Source: an uncultured Flavobacteriales bacterium
Lineage (GTDB): Bacteria > Bacteroidota > Bacteroidia > Flavobacteriales_E > Vicingaceae
DNA length: 64,000 nucleotides
Direction: 5' to 3'
Assembly: GCA_905479325.1 (NCBI GenBank)
Contig: CAJQLW010000035.1
Coordinates: 1 to 64,000, forward strand
Part shown: positions 48,178 through 58,529 of the stretch, piece after piece
How positions within the stretch are numbered: the first letter of the stretch is position 1
Layout: each line of letters opens with the position of its first letter
The notes under the pieces: generated by a model
The model's input: only the letters and a program-made list of their open reading frames with translations
Told to the model about the DNA's origin: nothing
Databases searched by the model: none
Translations under genes and position numbers: made by a program

Positions 48178-51100
48178 TTAGAAATTGTTAAAATCAGCCG
48201 GTCTAATCGTACCAAACCACTTTAGTATTCGTTCGCCCACATTAGGAACATCTAGGTGAATAATATAGACTCCACTTGCAATTGGAACACCTACCTGATT
48301 GGTTAAGTCCCAATCTAGAAACTTATCTGGACTTGCTTTAAAGTATCGTCTGATTAACGTTCCATTTGTATTATAGATCGTGATTGTACAATTTTCTGGT
48401 AAATTTGTGAATTTAACAGTGTTGTCTAACTGCGTAAACTCATATCCACTTTGAGAGTAATATGGGTTCGGTACAACATTAATTTCCTCTAGCGCACTTT
48501 GTAAAAGATTTCGTTGTCCTTTTACCGTTGCCTTACCTGAAGTACTGAATTTATAAACAGGGAAACCATCATTCGCTAGAACACTATCTAGGTCATCATT
48601 ACCAGTATCAATCGTAGATTCTTTAATACCGAACGGCTTACTTACATTTATATCAATCCGTACATCATTAGAAAGTAACGTTTCTCCAAATTGTAGAAGT
48701 GGTATAGCTACATAAGCACAACTAGCATAACCGAATCTTCTTCTAATAGAAGCCGTACTACCCAACAACTCTCTTAATTGAGCACCGTTATCATATTCAG
48801 GAATAAAGGCGAATGGTGCAATTGTATTTTCATCTGATTCAGTGCGTCTGAATACGTAAATATAATGCTTACCTCCCCATATTTGATTGATAAATTCAGG
48901 ATCGATACCTTCAGCTACAGTTGTTGTAGGGTTCCAAAGCATATCATCTCCATTATTAAAGCTATACTTCGAGTCTTCTCCAAATGCCATATTAAGACGC
49001 TCTCCAGTTTCTTTATTAATAACATAACCGGGGAACCAACCCATTCCATATGGATTAATAAATCCAGCATCGCTCTCTAATGTATCACCCATTTGTCTCA
49101 AAGTATCTGCTAATTGAGCAGGCGTTAGATTACCTAACCCTGTTGTATCAACAGGATTTCCATCCTTATCTACAGACAACTTGGATACTTTCACTTGGTT
49201 TTTTGCGTGAATAACAGCTCCTGAAGCATCGGTTAAACCGTCATCTTTCGTTTCTACTACCGGGCATCTAGTCCATTTAGATTTGTCATTCGTAATAATA
49301 AACTGAATCGACATCAATTTAGATAATGGAGACCTTGTTGCAGAAAAATTATCAATTCCCGGAGCGTTAACAGTTAATTGTGCTGTTGCAGGGTCAGCCG
49401 ACAATTCATTTCTCACTAACCTGAAAGGAGCTATTATACCAGAGAGCATATCCTCATATGCCTGCTCTGGATCTAAGTATTGTGTAGCCGTAGAATTCTG
49501 GAAGTCATTAAAGAAATTAGAAGGTGACTGATCTGCTACTCCTGATAAAATCCAGTTGAAAGGGCCTTCAAGATCATTATCCGGAATTCCACTTAACCAC
49601 TGCCGTTCCGGATTATCGTATTCAATCGTAGCTGAGATGAATCCATTATTAGATTCTGGTTCCAGTGCACCTGGTACACTACCATCGATTAAATCAATAG
49701 ACAACCCCCAGTTAGGACTCAATAAAAGTTGTTGATTCTGAAAAGCGATTGACTTGTCAGAATTCACTGTATCAGTTCCGCCTTCTCTCCAAATTCTCCA
49801 ATAAGTAGACTCATCTATAGATTGAGGATTTAAAGTGTCTACAAACTGAACATAATATGTCCCGTCTATAATATTTAACGGGTCTACTACGCTTACAGTA
49901 AACGGACCTTGATCCGCTGCGTATGTAATCTCATTTATCGTTTTTTCTGTTGACTCCCATGCTTTATCCGTTAGCAACGCATCAATTGAAGCTTGAGTAA
50001 TTCTTAACGCATTTCCACCGTTACCTGTTCCTTGAAGTCTTGTAATTCCAATTCTATCACCAAAACTAGAATTAACAGCAGTTCCTCCTTCTTCAAACTT
50101 TGGTGGAGCAGGAATGGCTGTAAAAGCGGTAACTTCTCCACCTGTTGCTGACTTTCTACTTCTTAGGTAAGTAGTAGTTTGCCCATCAAATGCAGCTGCA
50201 AGCGGAAGAATTGTGTCTGTTAAGTCTGGAGCAGCTCCTTGCAGATAAGGTTTAAACTCGTTATATCCATAGGCTATAGCAATGTAATAATACGTTTTGT
50301 AATTTATTAAAGCTGCGTCACCATCAGCAAACGCATCTTGATTTAACGAGAAGCTTCTCTGAATCCCTTCGTTGGCAGCAACTACCTTCCTTACAGGAAT
50401 ATTTGCGTTCAACCCCTTATCGAAGGTGAAATTTGTTAAGCTTGCTACGTTATCTTTTATGTCACATTGAAAAACTAAACGCGCTCTACTAGGGTCTTCA
50501 ATATCGTTCACTGAAATACCTGGACCTGCGGCTTGATACACTTGATAGCCTTGGAACCTATATCTATCATCAAGGAATACAGGATTCGTAAGATTCAATA
50601 GGTATTCTGGCGTAACAATATTAGGGTCTCTCTCTTCATAGTTTTCTCCAAAGTTATTAGAGGTACTTGGGTTAGATAAGTAGAAAATTAATTCCTTATC
50701 CAACTCCTGAACAGTTACTTCTGGTGCATCAGGACCATTTAACACTTGGAAACAGTTATCAAATAAAGCCTGAGCCTTATCATCAGCTGTAAATAAATCA
50801 GCTACAGAAGCTAATCTACCTCCGCTTTGAGCTTGTGCGAAAACAACCCCTACTGTAATATCATTTACGTTTCCTGGTCTTAAGGTAAAAGGTCCAGCAG
50901 ATTGTAAGAATCTTCTATCACCATCAGCATTTTGAGGTTCTCCCCCTCCAGGGTTATCTTCTGTCCAATTTGTGTTTGTTGGTATCGTGGTAAAACCATT
51001 TTCATCTGTTGTACCCCAATGAAAAGGATCAGTTTCGCCTGGGAACATGAAATCTGTAGGTATATCTTCAACACCAGGTGTGTTAAATCCATTTCCTCCA

Positions 51101-52425
51101 TGCCGCATTCTTCTACCGTTCTTCCAAATTCCACGCATGTAATTATAATAATGTACTGCTAAATCTGGATCTCCGTTCGGAGCTGGTCCTATATTATAAT
51201 AAACAAACCTTCTCATTCCGAATCTCTCGTTATCCGGTACCAAGTCTGGTTCTCTATCGTTTGGATCAAAATATCCTAAACCGTTTAGCGCTTCTCCCGG
51301 CCCTATTCCTACAGCGTTGTTAATACCGTCAGCATCCTGATAAGGACCCTCAAAAAAGTCAATTCCAATCGCAGGGGGGTTGGCTCCATAACCAGCCTGA
51401 CCACCTTGACCGCCATCAAACTCCACACCGTTGAACGCATACCCTAAACCTCTTTCAACATCACAACCTACGTAATCATCTGTTGCATCTCCAACATCAG
51501 GATCCACAAAACTTGCAAAAAATGTATTTGTTAGCGTAAAGGTTGATCGGTTGATCAACTCAAAGTTGTAAAATGTCATGTTATTAATCTCATCATTCGT
51601 TGCAAAAGCGAATGCTTGACCGTGAATCTCCATTCCTATTGAAGGAGCATTTGATTCTGTGTGAAGGTTCCCTTTATCGTTAAAAATCCACCAGTATGTT
51701 TTATCACCAAAAAGTGGTCTTCTTCCGCTTATAGAACGGTTCTCTCTATTTTCTCTACAATCAACATCACCTACAAGATCATAAAAAGGATAATCTCCTA
51801 ACTCAGGCTCATATGAATCATCACCTGCAACATTCATGTAAGGAGCCAATCTGAAATCTTGTCCTTTCGATACGTCTCCATTACCTGGCCATTCTGAAAT
51901 TACAGTTGGCACTTGATAGTCCGGAAAGTCTTCGGCAGCAGTACCTTTTAATACGGCTTGATTATATGCGTTGAATAAAGCTACCTCTGCTCTTGTTAAT
52001 TCGAAGAATCGATCGTACTCATCACATGTCACGTCATCAATTTCAGCAGTTCCAAGAACATCTAATGGTCCAGTATAATAATCAACTCCTTGACCAAATT
52101 TACTTACCGCAGCTTTCAATTGCCCGTTCACATCGGTACCTGCAAGCCATAGACCACCTGCGTAAAGGGCATAACTATTTGAACCCTTAGGCACCTCATA
52201 ATCAGCAACACCGTTCGCTCTATCTTGCCACCACAGACCGCCTGCTTCAACTCGTGTTCTAACGTTGTTGAATTCAAGAAAAATTATTCTACTAGCGGGA
52301 GCACAACCAGCTGCAGTATTAATTTGTTGCTGTCTTGGTTTATTCTTATCTTTTTCACCACTCGCTCCAAAAGCAATTACTGGCGCCAAAAGACCCATCA
52401 ATATTGAAATTTTTAACTTTCTCAT
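48178..52425 (-). CDS. Giant secreted protein with T9SS-like C-terminal region
   Basis: A 1415-aa protein with signal peptide (about 1-20). The N-terminal module contains LEFNNVRTRVEAGGLWW, YEVPKGSNSYALYAGGLWLAG and SKFGQGVDYYTGPLD. I recall this module from large surface proteins of Bacteroidota, but no function is known. The middle has long Asp/Asn/Gly-rich stretches with predicted beta structure. The last about 100 residues (INVVPNPYY, CTITIYNTNG, VPIASGVYIIHLD, ILKWFGTIRP) resemble a type A T9SS sorting domain with an extra tail after the usual end. It lies between a TonB-dependent receptor (20-base gap) and a PorV-like gene. Confidence 0.8.
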   Translation of the reverse strand: MRKLKISILMGLLAPVIAFGASGEKDKNKPRQQQINTAAGCAPASRIIFLEFNNVRTRVEAGGLWWQDRANGVADYEVPKGSNSYALYAGGLWLAGTDVNGQLKAAVSKFGQGVDYYTGPLDVLGTAEIDDVTCDEYDRFFELTRAEVALFNAYNQAVLKGTAAEDFPDYQVPTVISEWPGNGDVSKGQDFRLAPYMNVAGDDSYEPELGDYPFYDLVGDVDCRENRENRSISGRRPLFGDKTYWWIFNDKGNLHTESNAPSIGMEIHGQAFAFATNDEINNMTFYNFELINRSTFTLTNTFFASFVDPDVGDATDDYVGCDVERGLGYAFNGVEFDGGQGGQAGYGANPPAIGIDFFEGPYQDADGINNAVGIGPGEALNGLGYFDPNDREPDLVPDNERFGMRRFVYYNIGPAPNGDPDLAVHYYNYMRGIWKNGRRMRHGGNGFNTPGVEDIPTDFMFPGETDPFHWGTTDENGFTTIPTNTNWTEDNPGGGEPQNADGDRRFLQSAGPFTLRPGNVNDITVGVVFAQAQSGGRLASVADLFTADDKAQALFDNCFQVLNGPDAPEVTVQELDKELIFYLSNPSTSNNFGENYEERDPNIVTPEYLLNLTNPVFLDDRYRFQGYQVYQAAGPGISVNDIEDPSRARLVFQCDIKDNVASLTNFTFDKGLNANIPVRKVVAANEGIQRSFSLNQDAFADGDAALINYKTYYYIAIAYGYNEFKPYLQGAAPDLTDTILPLAAAFDGQTTTYLRSRKSATGGEVTAFTAIPAPPKFEEGGTAVNSSFGDRIGITRLQGTGNGGNALRITQASIDALLTDKAWESTEKTINEITYAADQGPFTVSVVDPLNIIDGTYYVQFVDTLNPQSIDESTYWRIWREGGTDTVNSDKSIAFQNQQLLLSPNWGLSIDLIDGSVPGALEPESNNGFISATIEYDNPERQWLSGIPDNDLEGPFNWILSGVADQSPSNFFNDFQNSTATQYLDPEQAYEDMLSGIIAPFRLVRNELSADPATAQLTVNAPGIDNFSATRSPLSKLMSIQFIITNDKSKWTRCPVVETKDDGLTDASGAVIHAKNQVKVSKLSVDKDGNPVDTTGLGNLTPAQLADTLRQMGDTLESDAGFINPYGMGWFPGYVINKETGERLNMAFGEDSKYSFNNGDDMLWNPTTTVAEGIDPEFINQIWGGKHYIYVFRRTESDENTIAPFAFIPEYDNGAQLRELLGSTASIRRRFGYASCAYVAIPLLQFGETLLSNDVRIDINVSKPFGIKESTIDTGNDDLDSVLANDGFPVYKFSTSGKATVKGQRNLLQSALEEINVVPNPYYSQSGYEFTQLDNTVKFTNLPENCTITIYNTNGTLIRRYFKASPDKFLDWDLTNQVGVPIASGVYIIHLDVPNVGERILKWFGTIRPADFNNF

Positions 52426-52445
52426 AATCTATCTCTTTTTAAACC

Positions 52446-55400
52446 TTAGAAACTTAATTGAGCTCCTAATCTGATTCTTCTAGGTAATTCGTAATTAAAC
52501 GGATTCTGAAGTCTTAATCCGTATTGATCTCTGAATGATTGCTCACTTACTTGTTGTCTAATTTCATTTTGAAATTGAGCAGCATTTAAATAACCATCGT
52601 CGTCTGGGTTTCCTGTGAATGCATAAACATTTTGAATGTTTTCAGCATTTAAAACATTCAATACTTGTAAGTACAAATTCAAATTTGATTGCTTTTTACC
52701 TTCTTTCCAAGCTTGTTTATTTGCTTCAGTTTTAGCACCCCAGTTTATATCAAATGACTTATCAAGCCTTGCATCAACTCTAACAGTCCAAGGTAATCTA
52801 GAACCATTTATATCTCCCTCAACAGGCTGTCTTGTTTGTGAGCCACCAAACAACTCATTACTTCCTGCTAAGGATCTTTGAGTAAAAGGCGTACCTGAAC
52901 CCGCAATGAATACAACGTTAAGACCTGTATTTTCTAAAATATTTTTCCCTCCTACTCTTGGACCGTTGTAGTCTGAACCACTTCCATAACGGTAATCCAA
53001 AGTTGAAACGATTTGGTGTCTTTGGTCATACGTATAAGGGAAAATAGTTCTTAAGTTAGGTTGATCTGAATTAACTAAATTCAATGCAGTAGTAGAACCA
53101 GATCCTGTTCCTTCAGCAAATTGAATGGTATAATTTAACCTTAGTGATAAATTCTTAGTTCTTCTCATTTCGTAATTGATGGTAAAACCTTTTACCGTTC
53201 CAAAATCTAAGTTATCATAGGTTAAATAATCTTCTGGATATGCTCCTACCAACCTTCTAACTTGAATTTCATCTCTTTGCTCTCTATAGAACGACGAAAG
53301 AGTTAATGCAGAACTACTCCCAACTTTTTGCTTAAATCCTATTTCGTAAGAAATAGTTTTTGTAGGCTTTAGGTTAGGGTTATTGATAATTCTATTGTGA
53401 TTCGTAATGTAGATTAAATCTAACGGTTCAAGACCATTCTCTCCTGATGGTCGTCGAGTTAATATATCATAGTTTGCAAAGAACGTAGCCTCATCTGAAA
53501 TTGGGAATGAGAATGAAACCCTTGGCATTAAAGTATACTGAGGCTCATAATCTTCGAAAGACTCTGTGCTCATGTCAGCTGATGTTGATGTTCTTGTAGG
53601 ATCAACTAACCAAGGTGCTATACTAGATCCCGCTTGTAAAACAGAAGGATCATTTAGTAAAACTCCTTGAGCATTGAAAAATTCATTCGTTTCAGGGTTT
53701 CTATATCCAACAATACCTGTTGAAGATGGGTTCTCAATGTCATTTACGTAAACAATGAAATTGTCTTGAATATTATCAGGGGTTTCACCCAATCCCTGAG
53801 TTTTAGCATAAGCAACATCTCTAGTCGGGAATAAAGAGAAAGGGTCTTTCAACACAGGCTGATTTGCATCAAATCTATCCAAACGTAACCCAATTCTAAA
53901 AATCAAATCATCAAAGGCAAATTTATCCTCAATGTAACCCGCTACATAAATTGGTTGATATGCAGGAACTGGTCTAGTTTTAAAACCTAGTTCATTCTCC
54001 TCATTGAAGAAGTCATCCAGAGAAGGAGAAGCATTTAGCTTTTTCCCTTTGTAATCATACCCTCTGTATAATAAGTTTACATTATTCACCGGATTTATCA
54101 ATTGATCGGCAGAAAAGAATGTCATGTTATACAAGTCAATGTCATACGAATCGAAATCGATAAAGTCGATTCCATTTGGATCCAAGCCCAAAGCATTTCT
54201 CATGTTGTATGCGAAATAACTTCTATTTTCTCCATCGTATCTTCTTTCAAAAGTTACCGTTGGATCAATTGGATTTGGAGAAGTATAGTTTACTGAGTAA
54301 TTATTTGAGTCAAGCTGAAGGATATGACTGTTTACAGAAAGACGACCCAAATCCCATAAATCTCGAGGATTTAAAGAATAAAATCTTTCTATTCTTTGCT
54401 CGTATTCAAACCCAAGCACTATCGCATGATCGCCAATATCCGCTGAACCTCTACCACTTAGTCGAATCTGATCACTTTCAGATTTACTGTAACCATTACT
54501 AACAGAGCCTGTTGAAGACCACATATTATAAACAGCACCATTAACAGTTCCTCCATTAATAATACCACCATTACCTTCTACATCTTGAGCAGTACCATAA
54601 GCTCTTTCACCTGTAGGAAGAAAACCCGAAGGGAAGAAAGTATAATAATTACTTGTGTAATTTGCTAAGACAGGATTAATGTTAGACGGTGTGTAATCAT
54701 ATGAGTTTGGATTATCAAAAGCTGTAAGAAAACTTCCTCTGTATTCATTACCGTCATTTAGAGTTACAGGATTTCCGTTATTATCCCAATAAGATAAACT
54801 TGTATTGGCATCAAATCTACCTAAGTATCCATACCTAAAGAATTCATTCCCATGATTTCGATCTTCTACCAACCTATTTGCTCTTGAGAAATCAGCTTGA
54901 ACCGAGAAAAATGCGTTTTTAATTAAAGACTTGTCTTCTTCTTTTGTGTTTGCATCTTCTTTAGCATTTTCAAATCGCTGAACAAATCGTCCAAAGAACC
55001 TAAAATCTGTACTCAGTGATTGTGTATTATTCTCATAATTGTACAATGAAAAATTTCTATTGTAATTATTCCCTTTTGCATAGTTATACGTACCACCGAA
55101 CGAAATAGAACTTAAATCAGTTAGTTTCACATCAAACTTACCATTAACAGCGATACTTAGATCATCATCGTTAAGTCTAAAGTCTATTTGCTCGAAATCG
55201 TCATTTGTTAGAAACTGAGCCCGTTGTACAACACCATTATTTCCTTCTTGGAAGATTAATGGGTTATTTCTTATTTCTTGCTCAACATTGTCTTTTGGCT
55301 TATATATTGGGGTAACACTTTGACCACTTAACGCGTGTCTAATTTCACCTGTCAACAAGAAACCGAAAGGAGAAGTAACCTCTCCGTCTTTGTCTTTCCT

Positions 55401-56213
55401 TTTAATAACAGGTCCACCTAAAGCGAATCCAAAAAGATTATAACCCCACTTATCTAAACCAAAAGAAGTAGTTTCTCCTGTTTTAAAGCCGGAAGACAAA
55501 ACCTCTGCACTACCAAAATACTCCGTAAATGCACCTCTAGTAGTTACTGTGGTAACAGCACCTGTTACGTCACCGTACTGAGCAGATATCCCTCCGGTTT
55601 TTACAGAAACTTCTTCAATTGCTGATTTTGGCAAACTTGATGATCCGATGATTTTGATACCATCAACAAATGTGATAGAGCTATTAGAACGCTGCCCTCT
55701 AACGTTATTGTTTCCGGAACCATTGTCTCTAGATGTAATACCGTTTCCTGCCGCTTTAGTAATATCTGCAACACTACGAACAGCCATTTGAGTAATTTCA
55801 GTCCTATTTACACTTCTTGAAATTTCGGTTTGATCAACTTCAATAATAGGCTCAGCCCAAATTTCAACTTCTTCAATATCTACCCCTTTAGAAAGTTCCG
55901 CATCAAGTATTTTCAACTTACCTGAACTTACTACAACGCCTGACTTTCTACTTGGAGAAAAACCAACGTATGAAAACTTCACATCATAGGACCCAGGAGG
56001 GATAGGTTTCAAAGTATAAACTCCATCAAAATCAGTTGTGGTTACAAGAATTTGCTCTGTACCTCGAAGTAAAACTACATTGGCAAAAGGAACGGGCTCA
56101 CCGTTTGCTTTCTCCGTTACCGTACCTTTAATTGTACCAGCCCCTACTTGAGCGCTTACTGAGGATGCAAATCCCAACGCTATCGCTAGCGTGAAAAGTA
56201 ATTTTCTTAGCAT
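52446..56213 (-). CDS. Large TonB-dependent receptor with carboxypeptidase-regulatory-like domain
   Basis: A 1255-aa outer-membrane receptor. A signal peptide (about 1-21) is followed by a carboxypeptidase-regulatory-like domain (about 27-112, GTIKGTVTEKANGEPVPFANV). A plug comes next (about 130-245, NNVRGQRSNSSITFVDG and GGISAQYGDVTGAVTTVT), then a long barrel ending RRIRLGAQLSF. Its length and the missing SusD partner argue against a polysaccharide-utilisation system. It is the first gene of a tight unit with the giant secreted protein and a PorV-like barrel. The ligand is unknown; a role in export or assembly of the giant protein is possible. Confidence 0.88.
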   Translation of the reverse strand: MLRKLLFTLAIALGFASSVSAQVGAGTIKGTVTEKANGEPVPFANVVLLRGTEQILVTTTDFDGVYTLKPIPPGSYDVKFSYVGFSPSRKSGVVVSSGKLKILDAELSKGVDIEEVEIWAEPIIEVDQTEISRSVNRTEITQMAVRSVADITKAAGNGITSRDNGSGNNNVRGQRSNSSITFVDGIKIIGSSSLPKSAIEEVSVKTGGISAQYGDVTGAVTTVTTRGAFTEYFGSAEVLSSGFKTGETTSFGLDKWGYNLFGFALGGPVIKRKDKDGEVTSPFGFLLTGEIRHALSGQSVTPIYKPKDNVEQEIRNNPLIFQEGNNGVVQRAQFLTNDDFEQIDFRLNDDDLSIAVNGKFDVKLTDLSSISFGGTYNYAKGNNYNRNFSLYNYENNTQSLSTDFRFFGRFVQRFENAKEDANTKEEDKSLIKNAFFSVQADFSRANRLVEDRNHGNEFFRYGYLGRFDANTSLSYWDNNGNPVTLNDGNEYRGSFLTAFDNPNSYDYTPSNINPVLANYTSNYYTFFPSGFLPTGERAYGTAQDVEGNGGIINGGTVNGAVYNMWSSTGSVSNGYSKSESDQIRLSGRGSADIGDHAIVLGFEYEQRIERFYSLNPRDLWDLGRLSVNSHILQLDSNNYSVNYTSPNPIDPTVTFERRYDGENRSYFAYNMRNALGLDPNGIDFIDFDSYDIDLYNMTFFSADQLINPVNNVNLLYRGYDYKGKKLNASPSLDDFFNEENELGFKTRPVPAYQPIYVAGYIEDKFAFDDLIFRIGLRLDRFDANQPVLKDPFSLFPTRDVAYAKTQGLGETPDNIQDNFIVYVNDIENPSSTGIVGYRNPETNEFFNAQGVLLNDPSVLQAGSSIAPWLVDPTRTSTSADMSTESFEDYEPQYTLMPRVSFSFPISDEATFFANYDILTRRPSGENGLEPLDLIYITNHNRIINNPNLKPTKTISYEIGFKQKVGSSSALTLSSFYREQRDEIQVRRLVGAYPEDYLTYDNLDFGTVKGFTINYEMRRTKNLSLRLNYTIQFAEGTGSGSTTALNLVNSDQPNLRTIFPYTYDQRHQIVSTLDYRYGSGSDYNGPRVGGKNILENTGLNVVFIAGSGTPFTQRSLAGSNELFGGSQTRQPVEGDINGSRLPWTVRVDARLDKSFDINWGAKTEANKQAWKEGKKQSNLNLYLQVLNVLNAENIQNVYAFTGNPDDDGYLNAAQFQNEIRQQVSEQSFRDQYGLRLQNPFNYELPRRIRLGAQLSF

Positions 56214-56260
56214 AATAGAAATTTTATGTTATCGTTTCGTTGTAAAAAACTACAGGGCAG

Positions 56261-56293
56261 TAAAGATATACATTTAATGAAAAGAATAACAAA
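56261..56293 (-). promoter_or_regulatory. Probable promoter of the receptor-surface protein-PorV unit
   Basis: The minus strand carries TTTG (56290-56293), 21 bases, then TATCTTTA (56261-56268), which matches TAnnTTTG at all but the final base. The transcript would begin about 40 bases before the receptor ATG. Confidence 0.35.
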
Positions 56294-56346
56294 TTTTAAC
56301 AGCAGCTTAATACTGATTTATTAATTCTTTATTAGTCATTATTTTA

Positions 56347-56646
56347 TCATCTTTTAAACCATCTTTTCACAAAGAAACCCTTTTGATTATCGTTGTTTCG
56401 TTTCGATTTTCTCTTCGTTTTTTTCATTCTTTTTTGAACTGCTTTTGTCTGCATTTCAAAATGCGCTTTCCTTTTTGCCTCTTCTTGTTTTTGCGCTTCC
56501 CTCTTTTTTCCCTCTTTATCTTTTTCTAATTGTTCGCTGCGCTTATCAACTGTTTTTTGCACTTTGCGTTGAGACTGTGCCTGCGAGTTCATAGCTATGA
56601 CACAAAGTGAAAAGAAAATGACGCCTCGCAGAATATATTTTTTCAT
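56347..56646 (-). CDS. Small exported highly basic coiled-coil protein
   Basis: A 99-aa protein with a good signal peptide (about 1-23, ending SQAQ). The mature part is almost only Lys, Arg, Glu and Gln, predicted to form one charged helix, ending in a very basic KRMKKTKRKSKRNN stretch and FVKRWFKR. No family is recognised. The composition is that of a DNA-, lipopolysaccharide- or peptidoglycan-binding periplasmic protein, but that is a guess. It is a single gene divergent from the Rieske-like lipoprotein gene. Confidence 0.65.
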   Translation of the reverse strand: MKKYILRGVIFFSLCVIAMNSQAQSQRKVQKTVDKRSEQLEKDKEGKKREAQKQEEAKRKAHFEMQTKAVQKRMKKTKRKSKRNNDNQKGFFVKRWFKR

Positions 56647-56697
56647 TTTTCGTTTATTTACAAACTAATAGCGAATTCAATTTTTTAAAAATTTAGG

Positions 56698-57144
56698 ATG
56701 ACGAAAATAACCATACTTGAACCACAAAAGCAACTACTTTCTGTCGTCTTGGTTACTATTCTTTTACTTTCATCTTGCACGTCCGATGAAAATTCAACAA
56801 TTCCTTTGGTTCAAGTAAACTTTCAATACAATATAAACCTTCCTGAATACATTGCTTTACAGACAGTAGGTGGATCTGTTGAAGTATTTGGAGGCTCTCG
56901 AGGAATTATTCTTTTTAGATCCTCCCCTGATGAAATCAAAGCTTTTGACCGCCATTGCACTTTTGAACCATCAAACACCTGTGGTTTGGTATCAGTTGAT
57001 CCAAATCGATTTACTGCAACAGATAATTGCTGCGGGTCTAGTTTCTTGCTAAGCACAGGTGACGTTTCCTCTCCTCCGGCAATCTTCCCTTTAAAAGAAT
57101 ATACTGCAATTTTCAGCGATCCTATACTAACTGTTACAAATTAA
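56698..57144 (+). CDS. Rieske-fold lipoprotein lacking most [2Fe-2S] ligands
   Basis: A 148-aa lipoprotein (lipobox LSSC, Cys27). Residues 82-133 read like a Rieske domain: AFDRHCTFE (box 1), CCGSSFLLSTGDV (box 2) and PAIFPLKEY. Compared with CxH...CxxH, only Cys87 is kept. The other ligands are Phe89, Asp109 and Cys112, so a normal Rieske cluster is not expected. Cys95 and Cys111 could form the structural disulfide. Similar degenerate Rieske lipoproteins occur in Flavobacteriia as far as I recall. Its stop lies at the edge of the terminator shared with ahcY. Confidence 0.7.
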   Translation: MTKITILEPQKQLLSVVLVTILLLSSCTSDENSTIPLVQVNFQYNINLPEYIALQTVGGSVEVFGGSRGIILFRSSPDEIKAFDRHCTFEPSNTCGLVSVDPNRFTATDNCCGSSFLLSTGDVSSPPAIFPLKEYTAIFSDPILTVTN

Positions 57145-57175
57145 AAAGGCTGTTACATTTCTGCAACAGCCTTTT
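57144..57175. terminator. Bidirectional intrinsic terminator between the Rieske-like gene and ahcY
   Basis: An 11-base perfect stem AAAAGGCTGTT (57144-57154) / AACAGCCTTTT (57165-57175) with a 10-base loop. The left A-tract is part of the Rieske-like gene's stop codon and the right T-tract precedes the ahcY end, so it can serve both directions. Confidence 0.85.
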
Positions 57176-57192
57176 AATTTTATTCTTACAGA

Positions 57193-58503
57193 TTAATATC
57201 TGTAGTACTCTGGCTTATATGGTCCTTCAACCGTAACACCAATATATTCTGCTTGGTCTTGTCTTAGTTCTTCTAATTCAACGCCAATTTTAGCTAAATG
57301 AAGTTTAGCAACTTTTTCATCTAAATGCTTTGGTAAAGTATACACCTTGTTCTCATAGTTGTCGCTATTTTTCCAAAGTTCAATTTGCGCTAACGTTTGA
57401 TTCGTAAAAGAATTAGACATCACAAAAGAAGGGTGACCTGTGGCACAACCTAAGTTAACTAATCTACCTTGCGCTAAAAGAATAATGTCTTTCCCGTCTA
57501 ACGTGTATTTGTCAACTTGTGGTTTGATTTCAATTTTTGACTCAGCTTTCGTATCTAAAAATTTAACATCAATTTCATTGTCAAAATGCCCGATATTACA
57601 AACGATCACTTTATCTTTCATTTTTCTAAAATGAGCTTCAGAAATAATGTCTTTGTTTCCGGTAGCCGTTACAACAATGTCAACTTCTTCTACAGCGTTG
57701 ATCATTTTCTTCACTTCAAAACCGTCCATTGCTGCTTGTAAAGCACAAATTGGGTCAACTTCAGTTACTATAACTCTCGCACCTGCTCCTTTTAAAGAAG
57801 CAGCAGAACCTTTACCAACATCACCGTAACCGGCCACAACAGCTACCTTCCCTGCCATCATAACATCTGTAGCTCTTCTTATAGAATCAACCAAAGATTC
57901 TTTACAACCGTATTTGTTGTCGAATTTAGATTTAGTAACAGAATCATTCACGTTGATTGCAGGCATTACTAATGTTCCGTTCTTCTCTCTTTCGTAAAGT
58001 CTATGAACACCTGTAGTCGTTTCCTCAGAAAGACCTCTAATGCCATCCACTAATTCTGGATAGTTATCAAAAACCATGTTGGTTAAATCACCACCATCAT
58101 CTAAAATCATATTCAACGGCTTTCTATCTTCTCCAAAGAAAATAGTTTGCTCAATACACCAATCAAACTCTTCGTCAGTCATACCTTTCCAAGCATACAC
58201 AGGAACGCCTGCAGCAGCAATTGCGGCAGCAGCCTGATCTTGGGTAGAGAAAATATTACATGAAGACCAAGTAACCTCTGCTCCTAAAGCAGTTAAAGTT
58301 TCAATTAAAACTGCAGTTTGAATAGTCATATGCAAACAACCTGCGACTCTAGCACCCTTAAGAGGTTGCTCATCTTTATATTCTTCTCTCAAAGACATTA
58401 ATCCAGGCATTTCGGCCTCTGCTAATTCGATTTCTTTTCTTCCCCACTCTGCTAAAGAAATATCTTTTACTTTGTAAGGTAAATATTCTACACTTGCACT
58501 CAT
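57193..58503 (-). CDS. ahcY: S-adenosylhomocysteinase
   Basis: It hydrolyses S-adenosylhomocysteine to adenosine and homocysteine, completing the methyl cycle with MetF. The 436-aa chain has [16 protein letters not shown] near 55-70, [31 protein letters not shown], and the NAD-binding [13 protein letters not shown] at about 219-231. It ends with the typical YKPEYYRY tail. A perfect TAAATTTG promoter box is at 58530-58537. Confidence 0.97.
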   Translation of the reverse strand: MSASVEYLPYKVKDISLAEWGRKEIELAEAEMPGLMSLREEYKDEQPLKGARVAGCLHMTIQTAVLIETLTALGAEVTWSSCNIFSTQDQAAAAIAAAGVPVYAWKGMTDEEFDWCIEQTIFFGEDRKPLNMILDDGGDLTNMVFDNYPELVDGIRGLSEETTTGVHRLYEREKNGTLVMPAINVNDSVTKSKFDNKYGCKESLVDSIRRATDVMMAGKVAVVAGYGDVGKGSAASLKGAGARVIVTEVDPICALQAAMDGFEVKKMINAVEEVDIVVTATGNKDIISEAHFRKMKDKVIVCNIGHFDNEIDVKFLDTKAESKIEIKPQVDKYTLDGKDIILLAQGRLVNLGCATGHPSFVMSNSFTNQTLAQIELWKNSDNYENKVYTLPKHLDEKVAKLHLAKIGVELEELRQDQAEYIGVTVEGPYKPEYYRY

Positions 58504-58529
58504 GTTTAATTTTTTTACTTTTCGGATGG

